Source: Notospermus geniculatus
Lineage: Eukaryota > Nemertea > Pilidiophora > Heteronemertea > Lineidae
Direction: 5' to 3'
Assembly: GCA_002633025.1 (NCBI GenBank)
Contig: NMRB01001850.1
Location: forward strand, 72,996-136,995
Length of the DNA stretch: 64,000 bases
In this document: positions 35,323 through 46,863 of the stretch, piece by piece
How the letters are laid out: every line of letters begins with the position of its first letter
Numbering within the stretch: the stretch's first letter is position 1
Translations under genes and position numbers: made by a program
Notes under the pieces: model-generated
The model's database searches: none
Seen by the model: the letters and a program-made list of their open reading frames with translations, nothing else
Told to the model about the DNA's origin: nothing

Positions 35323-35857
35323 GGGGCTGTTCGTTTTCGTCAATTGAGGGAATCTGAGTTGTGACCCTCGAGAAAATGAAGAAAGCTATGAAGCTGCAAA
35401 TTGCAGTGATTATTCTGTACAGCACAACAAATAATCCCTGCAATTTGCAAGTGCATAGCTTTTTCCGTTTTCCCCATCTGATTCTCACCAGTCTATCTGG
35501 CCTCACGGCCATCTAGCCTGGTTTGAATCCATCACATTTCCCGCTTCTGAGGAGCTCAGAGAGACTCAGCCAATCATCGGTGTGCAAAGGAAAATCGACC
35601 TGCCAATCAAAATCCGTGTTACGAATGGGTGGGGGAAGAGAAGAGAAAGTGCCGAACGGCGAATTGTTTCACGAGTTCTGATTGGCTCGGAGGCGGGGTC
35701 AAGTAGGGGTCAGATTCATTTATAATTTATGAGTTAACGCAAAAGATGACATGATTGGGACAAGGCTAAAGACGGAGTCGATGGCCTTGTTTGGACAAGA
35801 TGGTTTTTCCTAAGGATCACAACTCTGATTCCTCAAGTGACGAAAATGAACAGTCCC
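35323..35857. mobile_element. Spy-like element with a second insertion inside
   Basis: Ends GGGGCTGTTCG and GAACAGTCCC between AAA and TTT, as in 3531-3727. A ~335-bp unrelated insert (about 35476-35810) interrupts the right arm after gttttcccc. Confidence 0.7.
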
Positions 35858-36099
35858 TTTTACAACTGTTCTTGACAACCCATGCATTTCAAAAGAACAC
35901 CTTTCCACCACTCTAGTAACAAGAGAAAAGGATTCCAACTTCATTGAGAAAATCAACAATTTGCTCTTTGACAACTAACCACTGCTTGATACTCCATCAA
36001 AACTGACAGACTTAGTACTCTTCCGTCACACCAGAGGGCAGCATCAACAAATTGAAGGTAGACACCCGTATATAAGTCACTCAGTAAAATTCTGTCAAT

Positions 36100-36678
36100 G
36101 GGGAACCCGCCTGACAAACTAGAATAATAGATGGCGCTGCGAGTATAAGACCCCAATGACGTACCGACGTCATTTTTTTCGCTGTTGACGTTGCGCCGTC
36201 AAAACATCTGTGTACATTTTTCAACACAATTTTCTGCAGGATTTTCCCCAAAAGACGTTGTCAGTATTGGCATCCTGTGGCATTTCTGACAAAACAAAGC
36301 AGTGATATATGGAGAACTTTGAAAATGAAACAGGGCCGTGTAATTTAACCCTTAGAGTGCCGTTACCGAGTATACTCAGAGCAACAATTATCTTTTTTAG
36401 GACCATTACCGAGTATACTCGGAAAAGGTCATAAAAATAAAATTTCAAAACACATGCATTTTTGGCATTTTTTTTTTTCTCGAAAAAAACCCAGGTCACA
36501 GGCGGGGAATAAAAGTTGAAAAAACCCGGCACTCTAAGGGTTAATCAAAATCGAACCAAACAGAGTGGTTTATTTTGGGGCAAGAAGTAAATGGAAATAT
36601 TATACTCGTGTTAGAAAATGGTACTTGCGGGTCTTACACTGACAGCGCCACATCGTGGCGTTAGTTCGCGGGTTCCTC
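36100..36678. mobile_element. GGGGAACC-family element, AT-flanked
   Basis: Ends GGGGAACCCGC and GCGGGTTCCTC with AT on both sides. 579 bp. It contains gagtatactc words twice (cgagtatactcagagc and cgagtatactcggaaa) and a gacgtcat word. Confidence 0.8.
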
Positions 36679-36928
36679 ATTAGAGAAATACCCCATGACA
36701 TCATCAGATCATTGTGTCGAGATTTCCAAAATCTTCCACCGTACTTCAGTCAGAACTTGTATTATCATCCTTGGAGGAGCTTATGGCAGGCCTTTTCACA
36801 ATATCTTATCAAAGTCGGACCAAATCCCCACCTCTCAGAGCTTCTCTTATCACCAATTCACCAATCGCCGCCATGCAGATACAGCCTTTCAATTCACCAA
36901 CATGCCTCTCTTTGAAGTAAAACTTTGG

Positions 36929-37101
36929 TCATAAAAACTTAATAGACGAAAAAATGGGATGAATGCTGGATGTTGGTTTCTGCAAGCTCGGTATATCATA
37001 TACAATGGATGAAGGAATTTTTTCCCCGAGTATCGGACAGTGTAATTTTGTCGTGAGGCATGGACTGAATTGCACTTTCGTCTCAACACTAGGGGGCAGC
37101 A
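36929..37101 (-). CDS. Candidate second exon of type II membrane protein
   Basis: Minus strand. A strong acceptor (gcttgcccctcccag) at 37102-37116 precedes a frame that continues in phase from the exon at 37629-37743. It ends after 56 codons at TGA. The peptide contains VETKVQFSPCLTTKLHCPIL and GEKIPSSIVYDIPSLQ. The implied 527-bp intron holds the whole element 37159-37499. The full product would be only ~95 residues, so the stop may mark a wrong exon end or a broken gene. Confidence 0.35.
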
Positions 37102-37158
37102 CTGGGAGGGGCAAGCAAAAAGATACAACAGAAGAGAGGGGAATATGCTGATGAAAGT

Positions 37159-37499
37159 CAGGGTTATATCTAGGCCATTTTAGAGTGGTGCTGCGCCGTG
37201 CCACTAAAAGGGGGTGCTGCTGTGCCCTTTTTAACCCCCTAGGGCGCCGTGCCCCTTAAAATTTTTTTAAAAGGTTTTTGTACCCTCTAGACCCTCTGTC
37301 ATGGTCCCTTTTGGTCATATCACCTTAGAAACTGGCTTAAATTGGCTGTTGACTGGAGTTATAGACACCTTTTTAACTGACACGCATCTCAAATTTCGTT
37401 AGTACAAATGTCGCAAATGAAAATGCCCTTTTCTAGGTTGAAGTGCCCTTTTTACAAAAGTTTGCACCGTGCCCATCCGAAATCCTAGATATAACCCTG
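37159..37499. mobile_element. CAGGGTTATATCTAGG element, AAAGT duplication
   Basis: Complete 341-bp member with ends CAGGGTTATATCTAGG and CCTAGATATAACCCTG. AAAGT lies at 37154-37158 and 37500-37504. It would lie inside the intron between the candidate exons at 37629 and 37101. Confidence 0.85.
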
Positions 37500-37628
37500 A
37501 AAGTATATTGCTTGATTTGGGGCTATTCCATGGACGCTTGGACGCTGGGCGGCCAAAGTTCTAAAGTGCTTATCTAGTCCTACCTTTTACCATTCTCATA
37601 ACCACAAAGACAATCGAAGACAACTTAC

Positions 37629-37743
37629 CTGAAACGAAAAGGAAGAGACAACATGTTAAAACGACAGCAAAAAGAATCACCAGCTTCTTCAGAGAGATAC
37701 AGTACGTTGCACAATGGGGTTGTAGCCATTTTGTTTCTATCAT
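37629..37743 (-). CDS. Candidate first exon: short tail plus membrane anchor
   Basis: Minus strand ATG at 37743 opens 38 codons to a perfect CAG|GTAAGT donor (exon ends 37629). The peptide has a ~20-residue polar tail with lysines directly before LVILFAVVLTCCLFLFV, a hydrophobic segment long enough to span a membrane. This is the layout of type II anchored proteins such as Golgi glycosyl- and sulfotransferases, but no catalytic domain is visible. It joins in phase to 36929-37101. The start context (cccgATGa) is not strong. Confidence 0.4.
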
Positions 37744-37759
37744 CGGGGTGGCGCTGCGA

Positions 37760-39489
37760 CCGTATCCACTTTTCCACTGTGACGTTGTACAGAACGTCAA
37801 CGTCACACTGCCGTGACGATGTGGCTTCATGCTCGCACCTCGTATTGCCACGGAGATGACGTGCTGAAAACAATGAAAAGGCCTGATACGGTCGCAGCGA
37901 CATCTTTCCGTGGAGAAGTGGTGATGTCCTCATTGACCTCTCTTCCACGCCACGCACCATCCGTTCACGACATGCAGCGTCATGCGTACCATCCTCCTAT
38001 CTTCCGCGGACGTCGCGTGCCGTCATGGAAGGCACGCAGTGAAGACGTAACATCATTCGCCCGTGATGCGCGGACGTCATGCAAAAGAGACGCGTGATGC
38101 ACCCGTACCATACGCAATGCCGCTGAAGCATACCTTCCGCGTCATGTGCGCGGAAAGTAGGTCAATTGTGCATTGTACTGTATACATGTATTCCTATTGC
38201 ACACAGCTTGATTTACTTTGAACCTATTTCATGTATTTGGCAGAGGAAACACAAACTAAGAGATTTTTTAACTGAATCACCCCTACTGGTCAAATGTGTA
38301 CATTTTTTTATCTTGACGTGATGTTCATCAAAAGTTACAAAGCCTTGAACTTCTGATTGTCCTTGGTGTCAAAGATAACATGTTTTTAAAATCCAGTGAC
38401 AATTGCAAAAGAAATAGCAAAGGATATCTCACTTGGACATGCAAGGATCTTACAACGATTGAAGAAAAATGGAAAAAAATAACTATTTTTCACAAAATGG
38501 ACTATAAATAGTTGATAGTTTGAGTGGGATCACGCAAATTGCCACAAGTGGTATTCAATTAAATATTCACTGCGGACCTACCCACGGAGACCACAAATTA
38601 AATGGTGAATCGTGATCGGTCGTGATGACATGCGGTGGAGTGTGCCCAAGATGGGCGAGAACTAAAAAATCTCTTTGTCGAAACTTTTCCTTCAAATGCT
38701 GAATCTGAATGCCATCAGACCTAAGTAGTTGAACATGTTCAACTCTTGCGATTCATGATCTTTTGGATCGNTTTCTTTTTACTGAAAATCAGGGGTCTGA
38801 TTATATGCCTTCGAAAAGTTTTGCTGCTCAGCGGCTGAAGGGGGGGGGGGGATCTGCCACTGGTAAGGATCTTAGTGTCAAATTTCATTGGCCAGAAAAG
38901 CAGACCTAATGATGGAGTGATACAATCTAGTCACAGTCACATGGCTTCCCGATAAGTAAGGAAACACTAATTGATGACATTCCACGTTTTTCGGGCTCAT
39001 CATCTTATCCAAAGTTCTTAAATTTCTTCCTCAATAGTTTCAAAGCCAACAAAATGCAAAATTTCACCCCATAATGACATGAATGGGTGCGACAGCTGAC
39101 AACAGAGATAGGCCGACGGAATAAAATGACAATTTATACACCTGTAACAAGTGAACTATGACATGAGTACCATGACGCCCACACTCTGGTGGACAACAAA
39201 ATATGCATTTTTAATCCCAATCAATGAATCTGGGCACTGAAGCATTACGGTATAACAAGTTTTATAACAATTTTGAAATGCATGTACTTTTACGGCTCAC
39301 TGGCGACCAGCTCATAGTGCTGCTACCTATCTATTTTAATAAAACAAGGATCAATAAATGAACTGCCGCATATTTGACCAGCGGGTCATCAAAATATTTC
39401 ACGCTGTTGGCATCAGCTGTTTGCTGGCACAACCTGGTGACATATTATGGTATTCCAAAGTGTGATCTGAGCAGACACATGTTGTCCTT
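37760..39489. other. Unique sequence, gacgt-rich at left, no gene assigned
   Basis: About 37750-38160 is richer in GC and in acgtc/cgcgtca words, with an inverted pair (gctgcgaccgtatc at ~37752 and gatacggtcgcagc at ~37887). The rest is AT-rich unique DNA with an N at 38771 and a poly-G run near 38840. Confidence 0.5.
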
Positions 39490-39763
39490 TTGATTCCTCA
39501 TTGGACTCAAGCTGGCCTCACAGGGGGCCGGTTCTGAAGGCGGTTCAACACGGTTCAAAACCGTGCTGAATGGCGCAAAATGATGGCGGTTTGGTTTGGC
39601 ACAAGTAGGTTGAAACACGGTGTGGATAAGGTAGTGATGCGGTTGTCAGCAAGGTAGACATGCGGTACAACTGCGGTCAAACGTGGTGTTAGGAGGGTGA
39701 TGTACGGTGTTAACACGGTCATATACGGTCTAGAGGATATTGCGAGGTGGCCACAAGGTGTTG
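39490..39763 (+). repeat. Degenerate acggtgt / gcggt repeats before the gap
   Basis: Irregular repeats of acacggtgt, gcggtcaa and similar words run up to the 113-base gap. They resume in weaker form afterwards. Confidence 0.5.
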
Positions 39764-39876
39764 NNNNNNNNNNNNNNNNNNNNNNNNNNNNNNNNNNNNN
39801 NNNNNNNNNNNNNNNNNNNNNNNNNNNNNNNNNNNNNNNNNNNNNNNNNNNNNNNNNNNNNNNNNNNNNNNNNNNN
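39764..39876. other. Assembly gap, 113 Ns
   Basis: Unsequenced bases. Single Ns also occur at 7946, 10036, 12424, 33122 and 38771. Confidence 0.99.
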
Positions 39877-40850
39877 AGAACCACCGCAAAAATTTCAAAC
39901 ATTTTGAAAATCCTGCACTTCCAAACACAAGATGGCGGTCAATGGCGAGCACCCTCACGGTGTCTAGGCAGTGTCATTGAGGTTCAGTTGCCAGTTGTGG
40001 CGATGTGTTCCCATTAGTAGCACACGAGACCAATGAGTGGTGACGTCTGCTGTAAACCGGCAACTGCCACAAAAGTTGCCGACCACGAAAATTGCCTGTA
40101 CGAGCAACGAAAGTGGTGACGTGTGCTGCTAGCTTTAGGAAATGCTGCACTGACCACTCAGGTTGGAGCCAATGTACCAACTGTATGGAACATGACCCCC
40201 TCGGACATACATCAGTTTTGAACATCTGGGAGAAAAAATGCATCGCGCAACCTTGGTGCAAGAAAGATCAACCTCACCCCAGGATATTCGGTATCACATG
40301 ACCAGGGTGCAGCTAGAAAGACACGAGCGATAAAACAAGACAAAAGATGAAATAACAGTAAATACCCTATACGACGTTTTTATCCAATACAACGCCATCT
40401 TTTTCTGTCATTGACACCTTCATCGGAATCGTGTCTTGTGTATGTCACCCTAACTAGGAACAATAACTCATACATGAATGTATTTGTCATGTACAGATGT
40501 CTTGGGCATAGTTGATGTACACATATTATACTCCTATACCTGCACCATTTGGCAGTATCTGAATAACAATAAGTTAGCTAATTTTGGACAGCACAATAAA
40601 ATTGTCAAAAAATGTCATTGGAAATCTATATAACATATATATTGTTAGTTGCGGTAAGTTAACCATCCTTACCAAAAGAATCCAATCCCTCTAGAGAACA
40701 CTGTCGTGGCTTAGAGGGACAGAGATGCTGGGCATTTCTTTTTATGGCGCATTTTTGACGTTTGTGATAAATATTGAACTGACAGATCATTTTTTAAGTC
40801 TCATCAGGCATTACTATGTTTCTGGGATGAGACAGTCACCAACCTGTATA

Positions 40851-41154
40851 CACCGATTTCACATCTCGCACGATCGCAGCGCCCCTGGTAGAATTTCTCG
40901 TGGCCACTTCCGTTTCAACCTCACTACCAGGAGTAGCGGCAAAAATTTCCTGGATCGAGGTTGAATTGCACGCATTGGTTCCCAATGCCGCCACCAGGGG
41001 ATGGATCCCTAGCGGCGGTATCGGGGAACCAACGCGTGTTTTTCAACCTCGATCTAGGAAATATTTGCCTTACTCCTGGTAGTGAGGTTGAAAATGAAGT
41101 GGCCAAGAGAAACACTACCAGGGGCGTGTGATCGTGCGAGATGTGAAATCGGTG
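40851..41154. mobile_element. Palindromic element CACCGATTTC...GAAATCGGTG, TA-flanked
   Basis: Almost the whole 304 bp is two inverted arms (about 135 bp each) with the centre near 41000. TA at 40849-40850 and 41155-41156. Confidence 0.8.
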
Positions 41155-41156
41155 TA

Positions 41157-41819
41157 TTAAGAGAAAGACAGGCTTCTTTTACCTTGGTGAGAGAGATTGA
41201 ATGCAACTTGAGTACAATTTCATGAGAAATCATTTGCACTAGCTCATTCATAAAATCTAAATTCGCCCACCTCTTTTACCAAAGATACAAATAAAGTAAA
41301 ACCTGACTTCTGGCATGAACTCAAGAAGATTGGAACCACAGAATAGTCTTCTTTGGCCTAAATGTCTTGGCCCTTGAAGCTTTGAAAACCTAACTTGCAC
41401 TAATTTGCTCCTATTAGAAATACTACCCGAACCATTCTTAACTCTGCATCCTCAGTTTTCAAAGTCGTCCGCAAAAAATACCAAGGATTACAGCGGTCAT
41501 CAATGATGGACAGCGGCCGTAAGGACAGGCATGGTCATGTGACCTTCTCCATGGTTAGTCATCACGTAGAGCACTCTGAGTGTTCCCAGGGATACAGCTG
41601 AAGTAATATGATGCAATGTCAGGAGATGATAGCAGGAAGGAGAAATTTGAATCACTTATCATACATGAATTTGAATTCAGTTATAATTTGTCATACTCAT
41701 GAAGTGAGTGATATTTCGTTTCAAAAATAATGGTCAGTTCATAATAAGATATAAAATTGCAAACCGCCTGAGTGTGAGTGCCACCTAATGGTATGACATA
41801 TAAGAACTGAAACTATAAT
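41157..41819. other. No gene recognised
   Basis: Unique AT-rich sequence. No supported ORF or repeat. Confidence 0.5.
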
Positions 41820-41823
41820 TTAA

Positions 41824-41947
41824 AGCGAATTGATAGCAGATTTTATTTACATTTGGCTGGTGTTTGTAAACACAAAATTTCAGCCAATCAGAATGCACGA
41901 ACATTCCTTTGTATTTCTAAATCAAATTTTTTTTATATCAATTCGCT
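41824..41947. mobile_element. TTAA-flanked AGCGAATTGATA element, 124 bp
   Basis: Inverted ends AGCGAATTGATA and TATCAATTCGCT between TTAA at 41820-41823 and 41948-41951. Confidence 0.8.
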
Positions 41948-41951
41948 TTAA

Positions 41952-41999
41952 CCCTATAACACCTGGAGGCGCCCAATGGGGCCTCCAGGTGTTATAGGG
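41952..41999. repeat. 48-bp perfect hairpin between TTAA sites
   Basis: CCCTATAACACCTGGAGGC and its inverse around a short loop. It shares one TTAA with the element to its left and has TTAA at 42000-42003. A second, weaker hairpin (ccctatagcag...gttataggg) follows to 42039. Confidence 0.9.
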
Positions 42000-42353
42000 T
42001 TAACCCTATAGCAGACCCTATAACAGATGTTATAGGGTTACAGTGCTATAACTGACATTTGTGATGCGTGACAGCAAAATGAGTCGAAATGTGCCGGAAC
42101 CCAAGATGACACCAGAGAACAATTGCAGAAATGGACAAAGTCAAATTTCACAATAGACAATCCTGAAATCAGCAAACGTTGGTTCACCTTGGGTCTCCTT
42201 CTGTGCGCATTTCAACTCATTTTGCGGTCATGGGTCACATTTTCTGGTGAACAGGTCCAAAATATTGTACACGAGCCCAACATGCCTGATATTTCCTTTC
42301 CATTGTGAGGGTCCAAATAGGGATCTAACACCCTGCGGCAGGAGACGTGTGAC

Positions 42354-42605
42354 CATGAAGAATCCAAGAAAGATTAACTTTCTCAACAACCATCAATCCA
42401 CTAAGCAGTTGTCCCTTTGTATAATGAAGTGTGGCCCTTTTGAAAAAGGGACACATTATGATAAGGAGTGATACCTTTTGACCATGAAAAATCTAAGAAA
42501 GATTAACTTTCTCAACAACCATCAATCCACTAAGCAGTTGTCCTTTGTACAATGAACTGTGGCCCTTTTGAAAAAGGGACACTTTATGATAAGGAGTGAT
42601 ACCCT
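42354..42605 (+). repeat. Two tandem ~126-bp units
   Basis: Each contains agaaagattaactttctcaa and gaaaaagggacac. The units are nearly identical. Confidence 0.9.
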
Positions 42606-42921
42606 TTGAAAGGGACAGAAAAAGGGATCAAACTGTTTGCAAATAGGATAATTGGCTCTAAGTGATATGAGGCTGGTGATTACCTTCATGCCCTCAGGGC
42701 AAGGATGTGACAAGGGTCTAAATATGGACCCTTTGGAATTGAGTGACAGTTTGTCAGCGATGGGAGGTTTGTAATTGGCATACATGAGTAGGGTTCTGAA
42801 TGTTTGGATTCCCGGGGTCCGTGAACAGGGCAAGTCCACCGTCAAATTCGTGATATTTGTTTACTTGTTCAGTGCGGTCTCTGCAACTCATGGCACCAAA
42901 GGACCATTAAGTACCCTGCAT

Positions 42922-43233
42922 CATGTCAGGCTCTTGTCCTTCTATGCCCCTGGTATGAATTAAGTTCGTTGTGATTCATAATTAGTGCACTGTTCGCTAG
43001 GCCTATAGTTAGTTGCGTCACGGACGTGACATGTGTGATGCTAGGCCTAATTAGCTGCATCACGGACATGACATGTGTGATGCTAGGCCTAATAAGCTGC
43101 ATCACGGACGTGACATGTGTGATGTCACGTCACGTCACGTCCGTGACGCAACTAATTAGCAAATAATGCACTAATTATGAATCACAACGAACTTAATTCA
43201 TACCAGGGCATAGAAGGACAAGGGCCTGACATG
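42922..43233. mobile_element. Foldback element with internal 42-bp tandem repeats
   Basis: Outer arms of ~70 bp (catgtcaggctcttgtcctt and its inverse). The inner part holds three ~42-bp repeats (taggcctaattagctgcatc plus acggacatgacatgtgtgat) and gtcacgtcacgtcacgt. The design recalls foldback (TU-type) elements described in sea urchins. Confidence 0.75.
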
Positions 43234-43590
43234 AGCCTTGGTTACACCTGTCTGAAAAAGCCCGGACTTTTCGAAGCCCGGGTCTGAAATAAGCTCGGGC
43301 TTTTTGAGCATGTATGGGTTTTAAAAGCCTGGGCTTTATTTAGACACGGTGATTCATAGGTGTAAACGCAAAAAGCCTGTGCTGAGCCCGGACTTTTACG
43401 TAGTGTAAACAAGGTTAAGATGCAGGGTATTACATCTTTCTGCCGTTCCAAAATTCGCAGAAACAGCACTGAATAAGTGAAAGAATGTCACGTCCGAGAC
43501 CGTGGACTTGCCCAATAGTCAACCTTCATCATAACCTTCCATTACAATGTCACAGCATGAAAATCCGGAAACGAATATTATGGACATTGA

Positions 43591-43729
43591 GGGCCACATT
43601 CAAAAAGGGTGTTTAAGACTATGCGTGTAACTTCGTCAAATGCATGGTGGAAGTGTGTGCATGTAGTGAAGTTACACGCGTATAAGTCTTCAAGACTCGC
43701 GTGATGATCACCCTTTTTGAATACGGCCC
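43591..43729. mobile_element. GGGCCACATTC...GAATACGGCCC element, TGA duplication
   Basis: A 139-bp element with arms through caaaaagggtg. TGA lies at 43588-43590 and 43730-43732. The left end also appears inside 16906-17518. Confidence 0.7.
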
Positions 43730-43732
43730 TGA

Positions 43733-44440
43733 TTGTCTCAAAGCTACAGGGCGGCTTCCGAACTGAACAGCAATGGATCTGACCACATGATTAAAAGGGA
43801 TCCACCCCTATTGAAAGGGCGGACCCTGCAGAAGGGTTCTAATAGAATCAATGTATTACCCTGGGAGGGTTTAGTCATCCGGCAGCAAATAGAGTCATCA
43901 GCTTGGAAGATTTAATAATCGGGATAATAGAATCACAGCATCGGTTCTGAGTGGCGGTATTTGTTTGCTTAGCGCAGATGTGGACGTGCCAGGGAGGCTG
44001 ATATGAGGACAAAGGGGATGAAGATGGACAGAGATTGACAGAGAGAGAAGGGTTTCAAAAGGAAGGGATCAGGGTATTGTCATTGTTTCGTTGCGGAGGG
44101 CATGTAGGGTCGATGAGGGAGGGTCCGGATGCATGACTGGAGGAGGCAGGGTATTGATGGACAGATTAAGAGAGTGTGAATAGGGTCTCTTCACAGGGTG
44201 GACGGCTGGTTTGGGTAGATGCGGGTGGCTGATGAATGGACGAAGGTTACCAAAGTGGACAGAGATTGACAGGGTATTGTTATGAGAAGGGGAGGACCAG
44301 ATTGGTGAGAGGGGGTAGGACCTTGGCCGATATGTGAACAAAAGGGTGGGCTGATATTGACAGAGTATGAAGGGATTGAAAAGAAGGGTAGGAATATTGA
44401 AATCGTTACTGTGGATTTGTAGAATGAGGGTGGAAACCTT
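43733..44440. other. Purine-rich sequence without a gene
   Basis: Strong G/A bias on the plus strand with repeated ggacagagattgacag and gggtattgt words. Open frames on the minus strand are a by-product of this bias. Confidence 0.5.
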
Positions 44441-45078
44441 GTATCTGATTGGTCATCGCAGCAGGCTACCAAGGTTTATGCTTGCAGATGATGAAGGGGT
44501 CTAAATGAGGGTCTTATTCCTTGGAGGGTCAGTTTGTGTGGTATTGGTTTGGATCAGTGAGGTTGACTTTGAGATAAAGAGAACCGAGTAAATAAGACTG
44601 AAGGGGTCTAAAAAAGGGTCAATGAGGTTATTGGCCATATCTGGAAGCTTCCTTAATTCTCAAGGTTTACCTTTTATTCGTGGGTTTTTTGAGACACGGA
44701 TCTTCCCCGTGCTTAAACTAGAGCCATCATGTGATGGCGCAGATTCGTCTCCATTTGAAAGTTATGAAATGGCATGCACAGCGGCAAAATAGGTGGGCAG
44801 GGTTATCTGATTGGTCATCGCAGCAGGCTACCAAGGTTTTGCTTGCAGATGATGAAGGGGTCTAAATGAGGGTCTTATTCCTTGGAGGGTCAGTTTGTGT
44901 GGTATTGGTTTGGATCAGTGAGGTTGACTTTGGGATAAAGAGAACTGAGTAGATAAGACTGAAGGGGCCTAAAAAAGGGTCAATGAGGTTATTGGCCATA
45001 TCTGGAAGCTTCCTTAACTCTTAAGGTTTACCTTTTATTTGTGGGTTTTTTGAGGCACGGATCTTCCCCGTGCTTAAA
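44441..45078 (+). repeat. Direct repeat, ~276-bp units 361 bp apart
   Basis: 44441-44716 and 44802-45078 are nearly identical (gattggtcatcgcagcaggc to ggatcttccccgtgctta), separated by 85 bp. Confidence 0.93.
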
Positions 45079-45464
45079 AAAAATGCCATGCACTTACACC
45101 TATTTTCAGTACATTTCATTAGTTACTAAACACGGCGAGAGAGGTCGCGCTTGCAGCTCAAATTCATAGGGATTTTGGTTTATAGCGCATGCGCAATACG
45201 CAACACACTTACCACGCCATCTGTTGCCAGGTCTTATAAATAATTGCCGAGTTTATTGCACTTACACTATCTAAAAGCCCGTGTGACACGTGTCTGAATT
45301 AGCCCGGCAAGCTCGGCGGGTCTAATAAACACGGGGTTTTAAACATGGGTCTATTAGACACGTGCAAGAACCTGGGGTTTTGGTGGGTTTGGGATAGGTG
45401 GAAGTACAGCTTTAAAAGCTTAAATTGGACCTTAGAGTTAAGGAGGCTTCTAGAATATGGGCCC

Positions 45465-45597
45465 TTATCTGCAAATGAAGATATTCCTTGCTGCCATGGA
45501 TGTCAAGTTGAGCAAGTCAGCATGAGGAATTCTTAGCCAGTAGGATGAGGCCCTGTTGGCTGACCATTTATGAAATAACTCCACTTCAAGTGCCCAG
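45465..45597 (-). CDS. Candidate terminal exon
   Basis: Minus strand. The acceptor tttttttgtcacaacag precedes an open frame of 43-44 codons to TAA (45465-45467). The peptide includes ALEVELFHKWSANRASSYWL, then RIPHADLLNLTSMAARNIFI. The last part has a spacing of leucines and an arginine near the C-terminus that loosely recalls SOCS-box ends, but this is too weak to name. No upstream exon was found. Confidence 0.3.
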
Positions 45598-45602
45598 CTG
45601 TT

Positions 45603-45915
45603 GTGACAAAAAAACAGTCGTGTTGTCACTGAAAAAGGCCCAGGGGCACACAGTAATATCAACGACGACTCTCATAATGTAATTCCGTACAACAAAATTA
45701 ACCTAGTGGCTATGGGATTTCTGTACAAATCGGACCTGGGAGCTAGGTTAGGTTCCAGCAAATTAATATAATACGCTAAATGAATAATGAGTAATAAGGT
45801 TAGTGCATTTTGGGAATTGTTGTGCATTGGGGTGTTTCTCGATGTGACGCACCATCAGTGGTGTTAACAACCACAGAACCTTTAAACTCCCCAAGTATAA
45901 TACACATCCCTATAT
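45603..45915. other. No gene recognised
   Basis: Unique sequence, no supported feature. Confidence 0.5.
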
Positions 45916-46139
45916 CAGGGTCGGATCCAGGGTTGACAGAAGGGGGGGGGGCGTAGCTCGACTGCGGTGGTGAGCACCGAAAGGGCGAAGCCTAAACAGG
46001 GGGTCTGGAGGCCCTCCCCCAGAGATATTTGACAATTTAAGTGCTTTTAGATGCATTTTCCTGGCATCTGAGAGCAAAATACTCGAATTTTTATGTGATT
46101 GAAGTTTTTTGCAAAAAAATCATTGCTCTGCCAAAAATG
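45916..46139. mobile_element. CAGGGTCGGATCCAGG element, right end missing
   Basis: Matches 24904-25176 over its left ~220 bp. Confidence 0.75.
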
Positions 46140-46207
46140 GCAGATTGCCAGGGAGTGACGTAAGTCATTCATGACATCAAGTTCTTGTCCTAAGTTAATG
46201 CTAAAAA

Positions 46208-46507
46208 GGAGCCACGTTGATGTAGTGGTTCGGGTCTCCGACTAGCGGTCAGAAGGTCCCGGGTTCGAATCCCACTGTGGCGTGAGACTTTGGGCAAGTC
46301 TCTTTGCCTCACTGGCCTCTCTCCACCCAGATGTATAAATGGGTACCGGTCGGAAATGCTCAGAATGTAGCGCTGAATGAGCAGCTCATCAGAGTTCTAC
46401 TGAAAGGTTTCAGGATAGACTGGGGTTAAAGTGTAACGTCGGATGATACCTCTCCCATTGTTGATATCAGACTATAAACCCAAACTTTAAATTTTTAATT
46501 TTTTTGC
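46208..46507 (+). mobile_element. tRNA-derived SINE, family 1
   Basis: Head, body and aaactttaaattttt tail as in 16057-16351. It abuts the hairpin element 46522-46656. Confidence 0.85.
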
Positions 46508-46521
46508 AGAGGATGCGATAT

Positions 46522-46656
46522 GGGAGCATCCATTAAGTACGTACGCACTAAAATGCTGATTTTTAGACCCCCCTCCCCCCCTCCCTGTGCGCATAGTGTA
46601 TGCTTTGTCATAGACACCCCCTCCCCCCTCAGTGCGTACTACTTAATGGATGCTCC
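46522..46656. mobile_element. GGGAGCATCC...GGATGCTCCC element
   Basis: Arms GGGAGCATCCATTAAGTACG and their inverse with C-rich centre. 135 bp. Directly upstream of the retrotransposon remnant. Confidence 0.75.
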
Positions 46657-46863
46657 CTACGCCTGCTGTGTGGTCAGGCTGATGAGACAATACACCACCT
46701 TGTCATTGAATGCTCAGCCTTGACAGCCCAGAGGACTTTTGCCCAGAACTGCCCTTGGAGCAAGGTGCTCAAGAACAGAAATGATGAATGGTCATCCCTG
46801 TGTGGGATGATTACTGAGAGGAAAAGGAGGATTTATGCTAGGGCCATGTTGCCGGATGCATGA
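46657..46863 (+). pseudogene. Non-LTR retrotransposon RT C-terminal remnant
   Basis: The open frame reads LLCGQADETIHHLVIECSAL followed by ~40 residues to TGA at 46861-46863. The Cys...Glu-Thr...His-His...Cys pattern (CGxADETxxHLxxEC) is the zinc-knuckle-like segment near the C-terminus of many non-LTR retrotransposon reverse transcriptases, normally just past the RT domain. The RT domain itself is absent, and the upstream side is a hairpin element and a SINE. This is a 3' fragment, not a working element. The clade cannot be told from this piece. Confidence 0.55.

Noticed and set aside
39555-40017. Long frames across the gap
   Set aside because: They consist largely of unknown residues from Ns.
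44069-44472. Proline/serine-rich minus-strand frames
   Set aside because: Explained by plus-strand purine bias.
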